Shown piece by piece: positions 43,173 through 51,067 of a DNA stretch of 64,000 nucleotides. Position 1 is the first letter of the stretch, and every line of letters begins with the position of its first letter. The stretch is taken from the NCBI RefSeq assembly GCF_006539185.1, contig NZ_BJMN01000030.1, positions 62,001 to 126,000 on the forward strand, given 5' to 3'. The position numbers and the translations under genes were made by a program. The notes beneath the pieces were generated by a model, which ran no database searches, was not told the DNA's origin, and saw only the letters and a program-made list of their open reading frames with translations. This DNA comes from Streptomyces gardneri. GTDB taxonomy: Bacteria; Actinomycetota; Actinomycetes; Streptomycetales; Streptomycetaceae.

Positions 43173-46100
43173 GCACCGCCAGGACCCAGGTCACTGACTC
43201 CGTCGCCACCGTCGGCGGCCTCCTGCCGTACGACCTCCTGGTCAGGATCAAGGAGGGCAAGGAGCAGACCGGCTCCAAGCCCGCCGACTACCGCCTGTAC
43301 GCCAAGGGCGACTCGGTACGGGACGCCGCCGAGCGCTCCTGGGGCTATCTGCGCGGCGTGTGGGCCGCCTACCAGGACGCCCTGGCCCGCGACGGCGCCG
43401 ACGCCGACCCCGGCGTGCACGCGGTCGGCGTCACCACCGAACGCTGGCTGCTGCCCCTCTTCGAACAGCTCGGCTTCGGCGCCCTCACCCCCGTCCCCGC
43501 GCCCGGCCTGCCCTCCCACGACGGCGAGAAGGACTTCGAGGTCAGCCACCACTGGGCGCACGTCCCCGTCCACCTCACCGGCTGGAACGTCCCCCTCGAC
43601 ACCCGCACCACCGAACTGGCCAAGCAGGCGCCGCAGTCGATGGTGCAGGAGTACCTCAACCGCTCGGCGGACTCCACCCTCTGGGGCGTCCTCTCCAACG
43701 GCCGCCAGCTGCGCCTGCTGCGCGAGTCCGCATCCCTCACCGGCGCCGCGTTCATCGAGTTCGACCTCCGGGCGATTTTCGACGGCGACCGCTCCGACGA
43801 CTTCGTCCTCCTGTGGCGCCTGCTGCACCGCACCCGCTTCGAACCCCGTGCCGAGGGTGAGCCGGCCGCGACCTGCCTACTGGAGAAGTGGCGCACCGAG
43901 GCCATCGACAGCGGCACCCGCGCCCTGAAGGAACTCCGCAAGGGCGTCGAGAAGGCCCTGACCGTGATCGGGACGGGCCTGATCGCCCACCCCGACAACG
44001 CCGACCTGCGCGACGCCCTGCGCACCCGCGACAAGAACGTCCGCGACGACCTCCACCCGGCCCTGCTGCGCCTCGCCTACCGCCTGCTGTTCCTCTTCGT
44101 CACCGAGGACCGCGACCTCCTCCTGCACCCCGACGCCACCGAGAAGGCCCGCGAGACGTACGAGAAGTACTTCTCCACGGCCCGCCTGCGCCGGGTCGCC
44201 CGCCGAACCGGCACCCTCCACGGCGACCAGTGGCAGGCGCTGCGGCTGGTCATCGAGGGCCTCGGCACACCGGGCGGCCGCCCCGAACTCGGCCTCCCCG
44301 CGCTGGGCGGCCTGTTCGAGCCCACCGCCACGGAGGCGATCCTGGACGGCCTCAGCCTGTCCAACCAGTCCCTGTACGAGGCCGTACACGCCCTGTGCGA
44401 GGTGTACGACGCCAAGCTGGGCCGCCCCCGCAAGGTCGACTACCGCCACCTCGGCGCCGACGAGCTCGGCTCGGTCTACGAGTCTCTGCTCGAACTGGAG
44501 CCGCGCCTCGGCGAGGGCAACGAGTACGTCCTGGCCAAGCTGGACGGCAACGACCGCAAGACCTCCGGGTCCTACTACACCCCGTCCCCCCTCATCGACT
44601 GCCTCCTCGACTCCACCCTCGACCCGGTCATCGACCAGGCCGTCAAGTCCGGTACGACGAAGAAGGAGCGCAAGGACGCGCTGCTCGCCCTGACGGTGTG
44701 CGACCCCGCCTGCGGCTCCGGCCACTTCCTGGTCGCCGCCGCCCGCCGCATCGCCCGCCGCCTCGCCGAGATCGAGACGGACGACCCCGAGCCGAGCGCC
44801 GAGGACGTACGGCACGCGCTGCGGGACGTTATCGCCCGGTGCGTGTACGGCGTCGATCTCAACAAGATGGCCGTGGAGCTGGCCAAGGTGTCCCTGTGGA
44901 TCGAGGCGATGGAGCCGGGCCGGCCGCTCACCTTCCTCGACGCCCACATCAAGCACGGCAACGGCCTGCTGGGCACGACGCCGAAGCTGCTGGCCGAGGG
45001 CCTGCCCGACGACGCGTTCAAGCCGCTGGAGGGCGACGAGCCGAAGCACGTCACCGATCTGAAGAAGCGCAACGCGGCGGAGCGGACCGCATGGAAGACC
45101 GCGCTGCGGCACGGGGCGAACCAGGACGCCCTGTTCGCGGAGGAGGAGGTGCTGGCCGAGTCCAACTCGGCGTTCGGCGAGAAGGTCTCGGCGATCACCG
45201 GGACGGACTCGCAGGAGCTGGACGACGTCCGGAACCAGGCCAAGGCGTACCGCGAGCTGACCACGTCCCCGGACTACATCAGGGCCGTGGAGCTGGCCGA
45301 CGCGTGGTGCGCGGCGTTCGTCTGGAGGAAGACGAAGACGGCGACGCCGCCCGCGCTGACTACGAAGTCGCTGCTCACGCTGCACTCCGAGGACGGCGGC
45401 GCGAGCTTGCCGGGCGGCACGGTGGAGGAGGTTGCACGGCTGCGGGAGGAGTACCGGTTCTTCCACTGGCACCTGGAGTTCCCGGAGGTGTTCCGGGTTC
45501 CGGCGGATGCGAAGGCGCCGGGGGTGGACGAGCGGACCGGGTGGAAGGGCGGGTTCAGTTGCGTGCTGGGGAACCCGCCGTGGGAGCGGGTCAAGCTCCA
45601 GGAGCAGGAGTTCTTCGCCACCCGTGACGAGAAGATCGCGAACGCCGCGAACAAGGCGGCGCGTGAGCGCATGATCGACGCGCTGGCCGAGAGCGAGGAG
45701 GAGACGGACCGCACGCTGCACACCGAGTTCATCGACGCGCGCCGCCTCTCCGAGGGCGTCAGCCATCTGCTGCGCGACTCGGGCCGCTTCCCACTGGCCG
45801 GACGGGGCGACGTCAACACGTACGCCGTCTTCGCCGAGGCCGCCTCCCTGGGCGTCGCGTCGACCGGGCGACTGGGCCTGGTCCTGCCGACCGGCATCGC
45901 CACCGACGCGACGACGGCGCCGTTCTTCTCGGACCTGGTGCGCGCGGCTCGGCTCGCGTCGTTCCTGGACTTCGAGAACGAGGCGTTCATCCTCAGCCGG
46001 GATGTGCACCACTCGGTGCGTTTCTCCCTGTTCACCGTCACCGGCGTTGGTGCGCGCGTCGACGAGGCGTCCTTCGCCTTCGGTACCCGGTACATGGATG

Positions 46101-47320
46101 ACCTGGAGAGCCGGCGGTTCGCCATGCCTCCGGAGGAGATCCTGCTGGTTAACCCCAACACGGGCACCCTTCCGGTGTTCCGCACCCGGCGGGACGCGGA
46201 GATCACCCTCGGGATCTACCACCGGGTCCCGGTGCTGATGAAGGAGCCTGACGAGAACGGCTGGGGCGGGACCAACCCGTGGGGTCTGACGTTCATGACC
46301 ATGTTCCACATGTCCAACGACTCCCACCTGTTCCGGGGCAAGCGGGAACTGGAGGACGAGGGCTGGCAGTTGATCGGCAACGTCTTCGCGCGCGTCGATG
46401 AAGAGGGGAAGACGCGCCGCTATCTCCCGCTGTACGAGGCGAAGATGCTCCACCACTTCGACCACCGCCTCGGCACGTACGAGGGCCAGACCCAGGCCCA
46501 GGCCAACGTCGGCACCCTCCCGCGCGTGACACCGGAACAGCACGACGACCCCGACTTCGCGCCGCTGCCCCGGTACTGGGTGCCGGAGCAGGATGTGGAC
46601 TCCGGCAAGCGGGACAAGAAGGGGAACCGGATCATGTGGGCGGGGGTGGAGACGCGGCTTGCGGAGCGGGAGTGGTGGAACGGGTGGCTGATGGGGTGGC
46701 GGGACATCGCCCGCTCCACTGACACCCGGACGACCATGGCGACCGTTCTCCCGCCTTACGGCGTCGGGCACACCAACCCGCTCATGTTCCCGGAGGACGC
46801 CGAGTCGGCTGCGCTGCTTCAGGCGTGCATGTCGTCGTTCGTCTTCGACTACGTGATCCGGCAGAAGATCGCCGGAACGCACCTGACGTACGGCTACCTT
46901 TACCAACTCCCGGTTCCGCTGCTCGCCGACTTCCGCGCGGTGCCAGGCGGGGCGGAGTGGTTCACTGCTCGTGTGGTGGAACTCGCCTACACCAGCCGTG
47001 ACATGGCCGACTTCGCCGAAGACCTTGGCTACGAGGGAGCCTCGTTCAGGTGGGATGAGGGACGCCGTGAGCTGCTGCGCGTGGAGCTGGACGCGGCGCT
47101 CTTCCACCTCTACGGGGTCAGCCGGGCGGATGTGGAGTACGTCATGGACACCTTCCCCGTGGTGAAGCGCGAGAACGAGGCCGCCCACGGCGGCGCCTAC
47201 CGCACCAAGGACCTCATCCTCGACATCTACGACCGCATGGAAGAGGCCCGCGCAACCGGCGGCGAGTACCGAACCGTGCTGGCCCCGCCGCCGGGCAAGG
47301 GACCGCGTCACGAGGCCTGA
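43169..47320 (+). CDS. Eco57I-type N6-adenine DNA methyltransferase (DrmMI/PglX-like)
   Basis: 1383 aa. N-terminal part with TTERWLLPLFEQLGFGALTP and VPVHLTGWNVPLD is typical of Eco57I-like proteins and may be a nuclease relic; I see no clean D/ExK triad. Helical region, then GSYYTPSPLIDCLLDSTLD, motif I VCDPACGSGHFLVAAARR (about residue 511), GVDLNKMAVELAKVSLWIEA, motif IV VLGNPPWERVKLQE (about 800). The C-terminus includes a target-recognition-like domain (QIPLADF analogue YQLPVPLLADF). It could mark host DNA for the helicase pair upstream, as in DISARM class 1; whether it also cleaves, as in type IIG enzymes, is open. GC composition falls slightly in its last third. Confidence 0.85.
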   Translation: MSTARTQVTDSVATVGGLLPYDLLVRIKEGKEQTGSKPADYRLYAKGDSVRDAAERSWGYLRGVWAAYQDALARDGADADPGVHAVGVTTERWLLPLFEQLGFGALTPVPAPGLPSHDGEKDFEVSHHWAHVPVHLTGWNVPLDTRTTELAKQAPQSMVQEYLNRSADSTLWGVLSNGRQLRLLRESASLTGAAFIEFDLRAIFDGDRSDDFVLLWRLLHRTRFEPRAEGEPAATCLLEKWRTEAIDSGTRALKELRKGVEKALTVIGTGLIAHPDNADLRDALRTRDKNVRDDLHPALLRLAYRLLFLFVTEDRDLLLHPDATEKARETYEKYFSTARLRRVARRTGTLHGDQWQALRLVIEGLGTPGGRPELGLPALGGLFEPTATEAILDGLSLSNQSLYEAVHALCEVYDAKLGRPRKVDYRHLGADELGSVYESLLELEPRLGEGNEYVLAKLDGNDRKTSGSYYTPSPLIDCLLDSTLDPVIDQAVKSGTTKKERKDALLALTVCDPACGSGHFLVAAARRIARRLAEIETDDPEPSAEDVRHALRDVIARCVYGVDLNKMAVELAKVSLWIEAMEPGRPLTFLDAHIKHGNGLLGTTPKLLAEGLPDDAFKPLEGDEPKHVTDLKKRNAAERTAWKTALRHGANQDALFAEEEVLAESNSAFGEKVSAITGTDSQELDDVRNQAKAYRELTTSPDYIRAVELADAWCAAFVWRKTKTATPPALTTKSLLTLHSEDGGASLPGGTVEEVARLREEYRFFHWHLEFPEVFRVPADAKAPGVDERTGWKGGFSCVLGNPPWERVKLQEQEFFATRDEKIANAANKAARERMIDALAESEEETDRTLHTEFIDARRLSEGVSHLLRDSGRFPLAGRGDVNTYAVFAEAASLGVASTGRLGLVLPTGIATDATTAPFFSDLVRAARLASFLDFENEAFILSRDVHHSVRFSLFTVTGVGARVDEASFAFGTRYMDDLESRRFAMPPEEILLVNPNTGTLPVFRTRRDAEITLGIYHRVPVLMKEPDENGWGGTNPWGLTFMTMFHMSNDSHLFRGKRELEDEGWQLIGNVFARVDEEGKTRRYLPLYEAKMLHHFDHRLGTYEGQTQAQANVGTLPRVTPEQHDDPDFAPLPRYWVPEQDVDSGKRDKKGNRIMWAGVETRLAEREWWNGWLMGWRDIARSTDTRTTMATVLPPYGVGHTNPLMFPEDAESAALLQACMSSFVFDYVIRQKIAGTHLTYGYLYQLPVPLLADFRAVPGGAEWFTARVVELAYTSRDMADFAEDLGYEGASFRWDEGRRELLRVELDAALFHLYGVSRADVEYVMDTFPVVKRENEAAHGGAYRTKDLILDIYDRMEEARATGGEYRTVLAPPPGKGPRHEA

Positions 47321-47329
47321 GTGCCGCAG

Positions 47330-47366
47330 CCTCGGGCGGGTCGGTCAGAACCCGTCCCGCCCGAGG
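47330..47366. terminator. bidirectional hairpin between methyltransferase and DUF397 genes
   Basis: CCTCGGGCGGG (47330-47340) and CCCGCCCGAGG (47356-47366) form an 11-bp perfect stem with a 15-nt loop. It lies just past the methyltransferase stop and overlaps the last codons of the convergent DUF397 gene, so it can serve both transcripts. Confidence 0.65.
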
Positions 47367-47551
47367 TCCGCGACGAACCCGGCCCACGCGTCCCGCGTGA
47401 ACGCGAGTTGCGGCCCGTCGCCCCGCTCTTTGGAGTCCCGTACGCGGACGGCGGTCCCGTCGGCGGCGAGCTCCAGGCATTCGCCGCCCTCGTTGCCGCT
47501 GTAGCTGCTCTTGAACCAAACAAGTCGCGCAGGTTCCGCAGTGTTCATCAT
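47345..47551 (-). CDS. DUF397 domain-containing protein
   Basis: 68 aa: ARLVWFKSSYSGNEGGECLE, then AVRVRDSKERGDGPQLAFTRDAWAGFVADL. The WxKSSYSxxxxxCVEVA / VRDSKxPxxPxLxFTxxxWxxFL pattern defines DUF397, a small Streptomyces protein almost always paired with an XRE/DUF5753 regulator. The ATG overlaps the TGA of the upstream XRE gene (ATGATGA), so they are co-translated. Pairs of this kind act in sporulation or as toxin-antitoxin-like modules; the role here is not shown. Confidence 0.92.
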   Translation of the reverse strand: MMNTAEPARLVWFKSSYSGNEGGECLELAADGTAVRVRDSKERGDGPQLAFTRDAWAGFVADLGRDGF

Positions 47552-48423
47552 CGTTCCCCCAGCAAGTTCTCGATCAGGGATAGGGACTCGCGCATGGTGA
47601 GCGCTTGTCCCCTGATGCTGCCGTACCGTGCGGCCAGGATACGGACTTCCTCCGGGTCCGTGATCAACCGGCTGGAGTTCTGTGCCTCGGTGTATCCCAA
47701 CTGAGCCTTCCCCTTGGGCGTGAGGAGCACGAACGCACCGCCCATCCCCGCGTGCTCGCTGCGGTCGGTTGGCATCACTTGCAGTTCCACATTGCGCAGT
47801 TGCCCGAGTTTGAGCAGCTGCTCCAGCTGCTCCCCATGGACTTCTCGCCCGCCAAGAGGGCGCCGCAACACGGTCTCCTCGATGACGGCGCTGACCATTG
47901 GCGGAGGCCAACTGGTCAGGATCTCCTGACGTCCCATCCGAGAGGTCACCCGATGCTCGATGGTCTCCTCGTCCAGCAGCGGCTTACGCATCTCGTACAG
48001 GGCACGGGCCCGCCGCTCGGTCTGCAATAGCCCCGGAATGTCATGGTTGTTGTAGAAGTTGATCTCAACCGCGTCCCGCTCCAGCCGCGCATAATCCCTG
48101 AACCACTCCGGATGCCGAACCCTCCTCCGCGCCCGAGCCCGCTCCGCATCCTCCGCAGCCGCAGCCAGCAGCCCCCCGCACTCCAGCAACTCATCGACCG
48201 TGCGCAGCAGTTCGGGCTGAGGCGTCCGTCGCCCCCGCTCCACGGACGAGATGGTCTCCTCCCCAGACCGGGGCCGGTCGCCCAGCTCCTTCTGGCTCAT
48301 CCCGGCCCGTGCCCGCGCGACCTTGATCTGCCGCCCGAGCGCCCGGAACAGGTCGGCCACCTCGTCCGTAACGTCCGCCTCACCGCCGGCGGGAACCCCC
48401 GAACCGCCCTCCTGTGTCGCCAT
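47548..48423 (-). CDS. XRE-family regulator with DUF5753 domain
   Basis: 291 aa. N-terminal helix-turn-helix: LGRQIKVARARAGMSQKELG, then EETISSVERGRRTPQPELLR. C-terminal DUF5753: YARLERDAVEINFYNNHDIPGLLQTERRARALY, RQEILTSWPPPMVSAVIEETVLRR, LGQLRNVELQVMP, GAFVLLTPKGKAQLGYTE. The ATG giving MATQEGGSG is taken as the start; the longer frame to 48480 has no HTH-like sequence before it. It probably autoregulates and works with the DUF397 protein encoded by the overlapping gene. The HATPase gene is divergent. Confidence 0.9.
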   Translation of the reverse strand: MATQEGGSGVPAGGEADVTDEVADLFRALGRQIKVARARAGMSQKELGDRPRSGEETISSVERGRRTPQPELLRTVDELLECGGLLAAAAEDAERARARRRVRHPEWFRDYARLERDAVEINFYNNHDIPGLLQTERRARALYEMRKPLLDEETIEHRVTSRMGRQEILTSWPPPMVSAVIEETVLRRPLGGREVHGEQLEQLLKLGQLRNVELQVMPTDRSEHAGMGGAFVLLTPKGKAQLGYTEAQNSSRLITDPEEVRILAARYGSIRGQALTMRESLSLIENLLGER

Positions 48424-48585
48424 CCCGTACCACCGCCCACTTCCGTCGCACCAGGGGTGAACCGCCGAACGTCCGGCCAATCACGGCCGTACGCCCGGAC
48501 ATCCCGCCCTCCGCCCCGGGACAGTCATCCTCCGTACCGCCCCGCACCCTCCACGCAGTAGAAGCGCTCCGTCACTCTTGGTGAG

Positions 48586-49116
48586 GTGATCCAGCAAACC
48601 GTCATCGTCACCGGTGAACCGACCGTCATCACCCACCACTTCCGCGTCATGTTCCCCACCAGCAGACACGGCGCCCACACCGCCCGCCACGCTGCCGAAC
48701 GCTGGCTCGCCGACCAGCGGGACTGCCCTGAGGCCGCGGCCGGCGACGAGGACGCGGCCACGACCTCCCTCCTCATCGCGGAACTCGCCGCGAACGCCGC
48801 CCTGCACGGCCGCGTACGGGGCCGCCACGCCCGCCTCGCCCTGACCCTCACGTCCGGCACCCTGCGCATCGAGGTCACGGACGCCCGGGGTGACCGCCTG
48901 CCCGAACTGGCGCCAGGCAGAGACGGCGACGGAGATGGGGACGGCGAGTCGGGGCGCGGCCTGCCCCTCGTCGCCTCGCTCGCCGACGCCTGGGGCTGCG
49001 AGCCCCACCGCCCGGGTGGCAAGACGGTCTGGGCCGAGTGCGCCCGGCGTGAACCCGCGCTCAAGGGGGGGCGCGTGAACTCAACTATGCACCTAATCGC
49101 AGGAGTTGGGGATTGA
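48586..49116 (+). CDS. HATPase_c (RsbW-like) ATP-binding regulatory protein
   Basis: 176 aa with a Bergerat ATP fold: AARHAAERWLADQ helix analogue, DAATTSLLIAELAANAALHG (N box), LRIEVTDARGDRLPEL (G1, DxxG), GRGLPLVASLADAWGCEP (G2). Such Streptomyces proteins are anti-sigma-type serine kinases or orphan HATPases located next to XRE/DUF397 pairs, as here (divergent, 162 nt). GTG start; the ribosome site is weak, and ATG at 48649 is an alternative. Asp/Gly repeats (GDGDGDGES) mark a flexible lid. Confidence 0.85.
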   Translation: MIQQTVIVTGEPTVITHHFRVMFPTSRHGAHTARHAAERWLADQRDCPEAAAGDEDAATTSLLIAELAANAALHGRVRGRHARLALTLTSGTLRIEVTDARGDRLPELAPGRDGDGDGDGESGRGLPLVASLADAWGCEPHRPGGKTVWAECARREPALKGGRVNSTMHLIAGVGD

Positions 49117-49124
49117 CGGTGGTT

Positions 49125-49169
49125 GTGAACGGCCTTCACGCTTAACAGGTAATCGTGAAGGCCGTTCAC
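49125..49169. promoter_or_regulatory. perfect 16-bp inverted repeat upstream of ParA-like gene
   Basis: GTGAACGGCCTTCACG (49125-49140), 13-nt loop, CGTGAAGGCCGTTCAC (49154-49169). Each arm is itself a GTGAA-N5-TTCAC palindrome, so there are two tandem operator-like sites rather than a simple terminator. It ends 11 nt before the ATG and next to the GGGGAG ribosome site. The ParA-like protein has an N-terminal HTH, making autoregulation (as with ParA/SopA proteins) plausible. Confidence 0.65.
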
Positions 49170-49180
49170 GGGGAGATGTC

Positions 49181-50251
49181 ATGGAAGGCATGCCCGAGGC
49201 GGATGACCAACTCGTCGGACTGTTCGAAGTGGCGGAGATGGCGGGGGTCGGTCGGACGGTCGTAGCGAATTGGCGCGCCCGTGACAAATACTTCCCCGCT
49301 CCCATCGCGGACCTGCGGAGCGGGCCGGTTTTCCGGGCGAGTCAGATTCAGCGCTACCTCAAACGGAGGAAGAAGCACATGGCACCCAAAGCCCATGTCA
49401 TCTCGACCATCAATCTGAAGGGCGGCGTCGGGAAGACCACCACCACGGCCGGACTTGCGGAGTTCCTCTCCGCGGAGTTCCGCAAGCGGGTCTTGGTGGT
49501 CGATCTCGACCCGCAGACCAATCTGACCACGGTCCTGATCGGCGAGGAGAAGTGGGAGGAGCTCAATGACGAGGGGTACACCCTGGCGACCCTCTTCAAG
49601 GACGCACTGCGGCCCGAGGACGAGCCTCTGGAGTTCGACCTGGAGAAGACACTCCAGCGCAATGTCTCATCGGTCGATGCGGTGACGAAGGTGGACCTCC
49701 TGCCTTCTTCGCTGGACCTCATCGATGTTCAGGACCGCCTGGCGTCCATGCCCAGGGGGCGTTTCCACGCCAACAACCCCACCGATCTCCTGCGCAAGGC
49801 GATCCGGAAGATCATTGATGATTATGACTACGTGCTCGTCGATTGCCCTCCCAACCTCGGAATCGTCACTCTGAACGGTCTGCGCATCTCCGAGGGATAT
49901 ATCATCCCGACCATTCCCGATGTCCTGTCCACCTACGGGATCCCTCAGATCCAGCGGCGGGTGCGGGCCTTCGCGGAAGACCTGGGGGAGACCATCAAAG
50001 AGATCGGCATCGTCATCACGAAATACAAGGCCAATTCGACGGTCCACTGGAACACCGTCAGGCGACTTCAGGGAGACAACAAGCTCCCGGCCGTGCTGCC
50101 GACCTTCATCCCCGAGAAGAACGACATCGCCGGTTCGGCGGAGTTCGTCGGTCGCGGTACCCTGCGGCAGAAGTACGGCTACCAGGGCGGGTTCGACGCT
50201 TTCCGCGGCATGACGCAGGAGTTCATCGAACTGGTCGAGGAGAAGGCGTGA
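49181..50251 (+). CDS. ParA/Soj-type ATPase with N-terminal HTH
   Basis: 356 aa. N-terminal DNA-binding segment LFEVAEMAGVGRTVVANWRA and FRASQIQRYLKRRKK, then the deviant Walker A ATPase: ISTINLKGGVGKTTTTAGLAE (in parts, about 77-90), VLVVDLDPQTNLT, DYDYVLVDCPPNLGIVT (Walker B region), GIVITKYKANSTVHWNTVR. The HTH is similar in kind to that of the methyltransferase at 31434-33494. ATG chosen for GGGGAG 5 nt upstream; earlier in-frame codons cross the inverted repeat. It may segregate or position an element, or act in a defence/regulatory role; no ParB gene is visible, but the next gene overlaps it (GTGA). Confidence 0.88.
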   Translation: MEGMPEADDQLVGLFEVAEMAGVGRTVVANWRARDKYFPAPIADLRSGPVFRASQIQRYLKRRKKHMAPKAHVISTINLKGGVGKTTTTAGLAEFLSAEFRKRVLVVDLDPQTNLTTVLIGEEKWEELNDEGYTLATLFKDALRPEDEPLEFDLEKTLQRNVSSVDAVTKVDLLPSSLDLIDVQDRLASMPRGRFHANNPTDLLRKAIRKIIDDYDYVLVDCPPNLGIVTLNGLRISEGYIIPTIPDVLSTYGIPQIQRRVRAFAEDLGETIKEIGIVITKYKANSTVHWNTVRRLQGDNKLPAVLPTFIPEKNDIAGSAEFVGRGTLRQKYGYQGGFDAFRGMTQEFIELVEEKA

Positions 50252-50796
50252 TCGAGCAGAGCGACAGTCGGCCCGACGACAACGGTCTCCTGAACGCCCA
50301 GGTGCGGGAGGCCGAAGAAGCCTTGAACAAGCTCGGCGCGTCCGATCTGGAGCTCGCAGCGACGCTCGCCCGTGTCCTCGGTGTGGTGGCGTCCGAAGCC
50401 GCACGCACGACACGCTTCGCCCGAGCACTGGCCAAGGCGCTGACGCCTCCCGATTCGCAGACAGCGCCTCAGCCGGTAGAACGCCCGAGGCGTAGCCGGC
50501 GAGCTCCGGGAGTGATCGACCCGTTCGCGGTGTTCGCCGAAACCGGCGAGACGGGACTTCGTTCGAGCCTGAGCGAGCTCGGCCTCGAACAATTGCGGGA
50601 CATTATCTCCGAACACGGGATGGATTACGACCGGCTGGCGCTGAAGTGGAAGGGTCCTCAACGGGTCATCGACCGCATCGTGGAACGCGTCGAATCGCGG
50701 ACAGCCAAGGGAGCCGCCTTCCGGGGACGGCCGGAGCAGTCCACACTGCGGCACGACGAGGCCGCCGGCCCGGCGGCCGAGGACTCGTCGAAGTGA
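50248..50796 (+). CDS. unknown partner of the ParA-like ATPase
   Basis: 182 aa from a GTG that overlaps the ParA stop (GTGA). Residues 15-70 form a helical region (LNAQVREAEEALNKLGASDL, ELAATLARVLGVVASEAART). A basic Pro/Arg linker follows, then a small compact domain ELGLEQLRDIISEHGMDYDR / LALKWKGPQRVIDRIVERV that looks like a SAP-like or Rho-N-like nucleic-acid-binding helix pair. The tail is disordered. Not recognisably ParB, but its place and likely DNA-binding motif make it the candidate partner of the ATPase. Confidence 0.65.
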   Translation: MIEQSDSRPDDNGLLNAQVREAEEALNKLGASDLELAATLARVLGVVASEAARTTRFARALAKALTPPDSQTAPQPVERPRRSRRAPGVIDPFAVFAETGETGLRSSLSELGLEQLRDIISEHGMDYDRLALKWKGPQRVIDRIVERVESRTAKGAAFRGRPEQSTLRHDEAAGPAAEDSSK

Positions 50797-50797
50797 G

Positions 50798-51058
50798 GTG
50801 AGCTGGGCGCGACGAGCCGAACGCCTCGCGGCCGCCGCCCATGCCAAGGCCATCCGCATCGAGCGCCATGTCGAGAACCGCACCATCTTCCTCTTCGACG
50901 ACCTGTTGACCACCGGCCGGCAGATGCCGGCCGTCGCCCGCCTGTTACGCGGGCGGGCGCGGCTGAGGCAAGGGGTCTCGTCCTTGCTCGCGCCCTTTGG
51001 CGAGGGGCGGACCGCCAGGGGCACTGTTCGACTTGTGACGATCGACCTGGGCCCCTGA
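50798..51058 (+). CDS. short ComF-like phosphoribosyltransferase fragment or small protein
   Basis: 86 aa starting VSWARRAERLAAAAHAKAIR, one nucleotide after the preceding stop. The segment IFLFDDLLTTGRQMPAVARLL matches the PRPP-binding loop (hydrophobic-DD-x-x-TTG) of phosphoribosyltransferases of the ComF type. The N-terminal substrate part of that fold is absent, so this is either a truncated gene or a reduced domain. The last 35 residues are low-complexity. Confidence 0.45.
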   Translation: MSWARRAERLAAAAHAKAIRIERHVENRTIFLFDDLLTTGRQMPAVARLLRGRARLRQGVSSLLAPFGEGRTARGTVRLVTIDLGP

Positions 51059-51067
51059 GTCCATGTC

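Noticed and set aside
49125..49169. inverted repeat read as a terminator of the HATPase gene
   Set aside because: It could form a stem after the 49116 stop, but each arm is itself palindromic and it lies next to the ParA ribosome site, which fits an operator better; a terminator role is not excluded.
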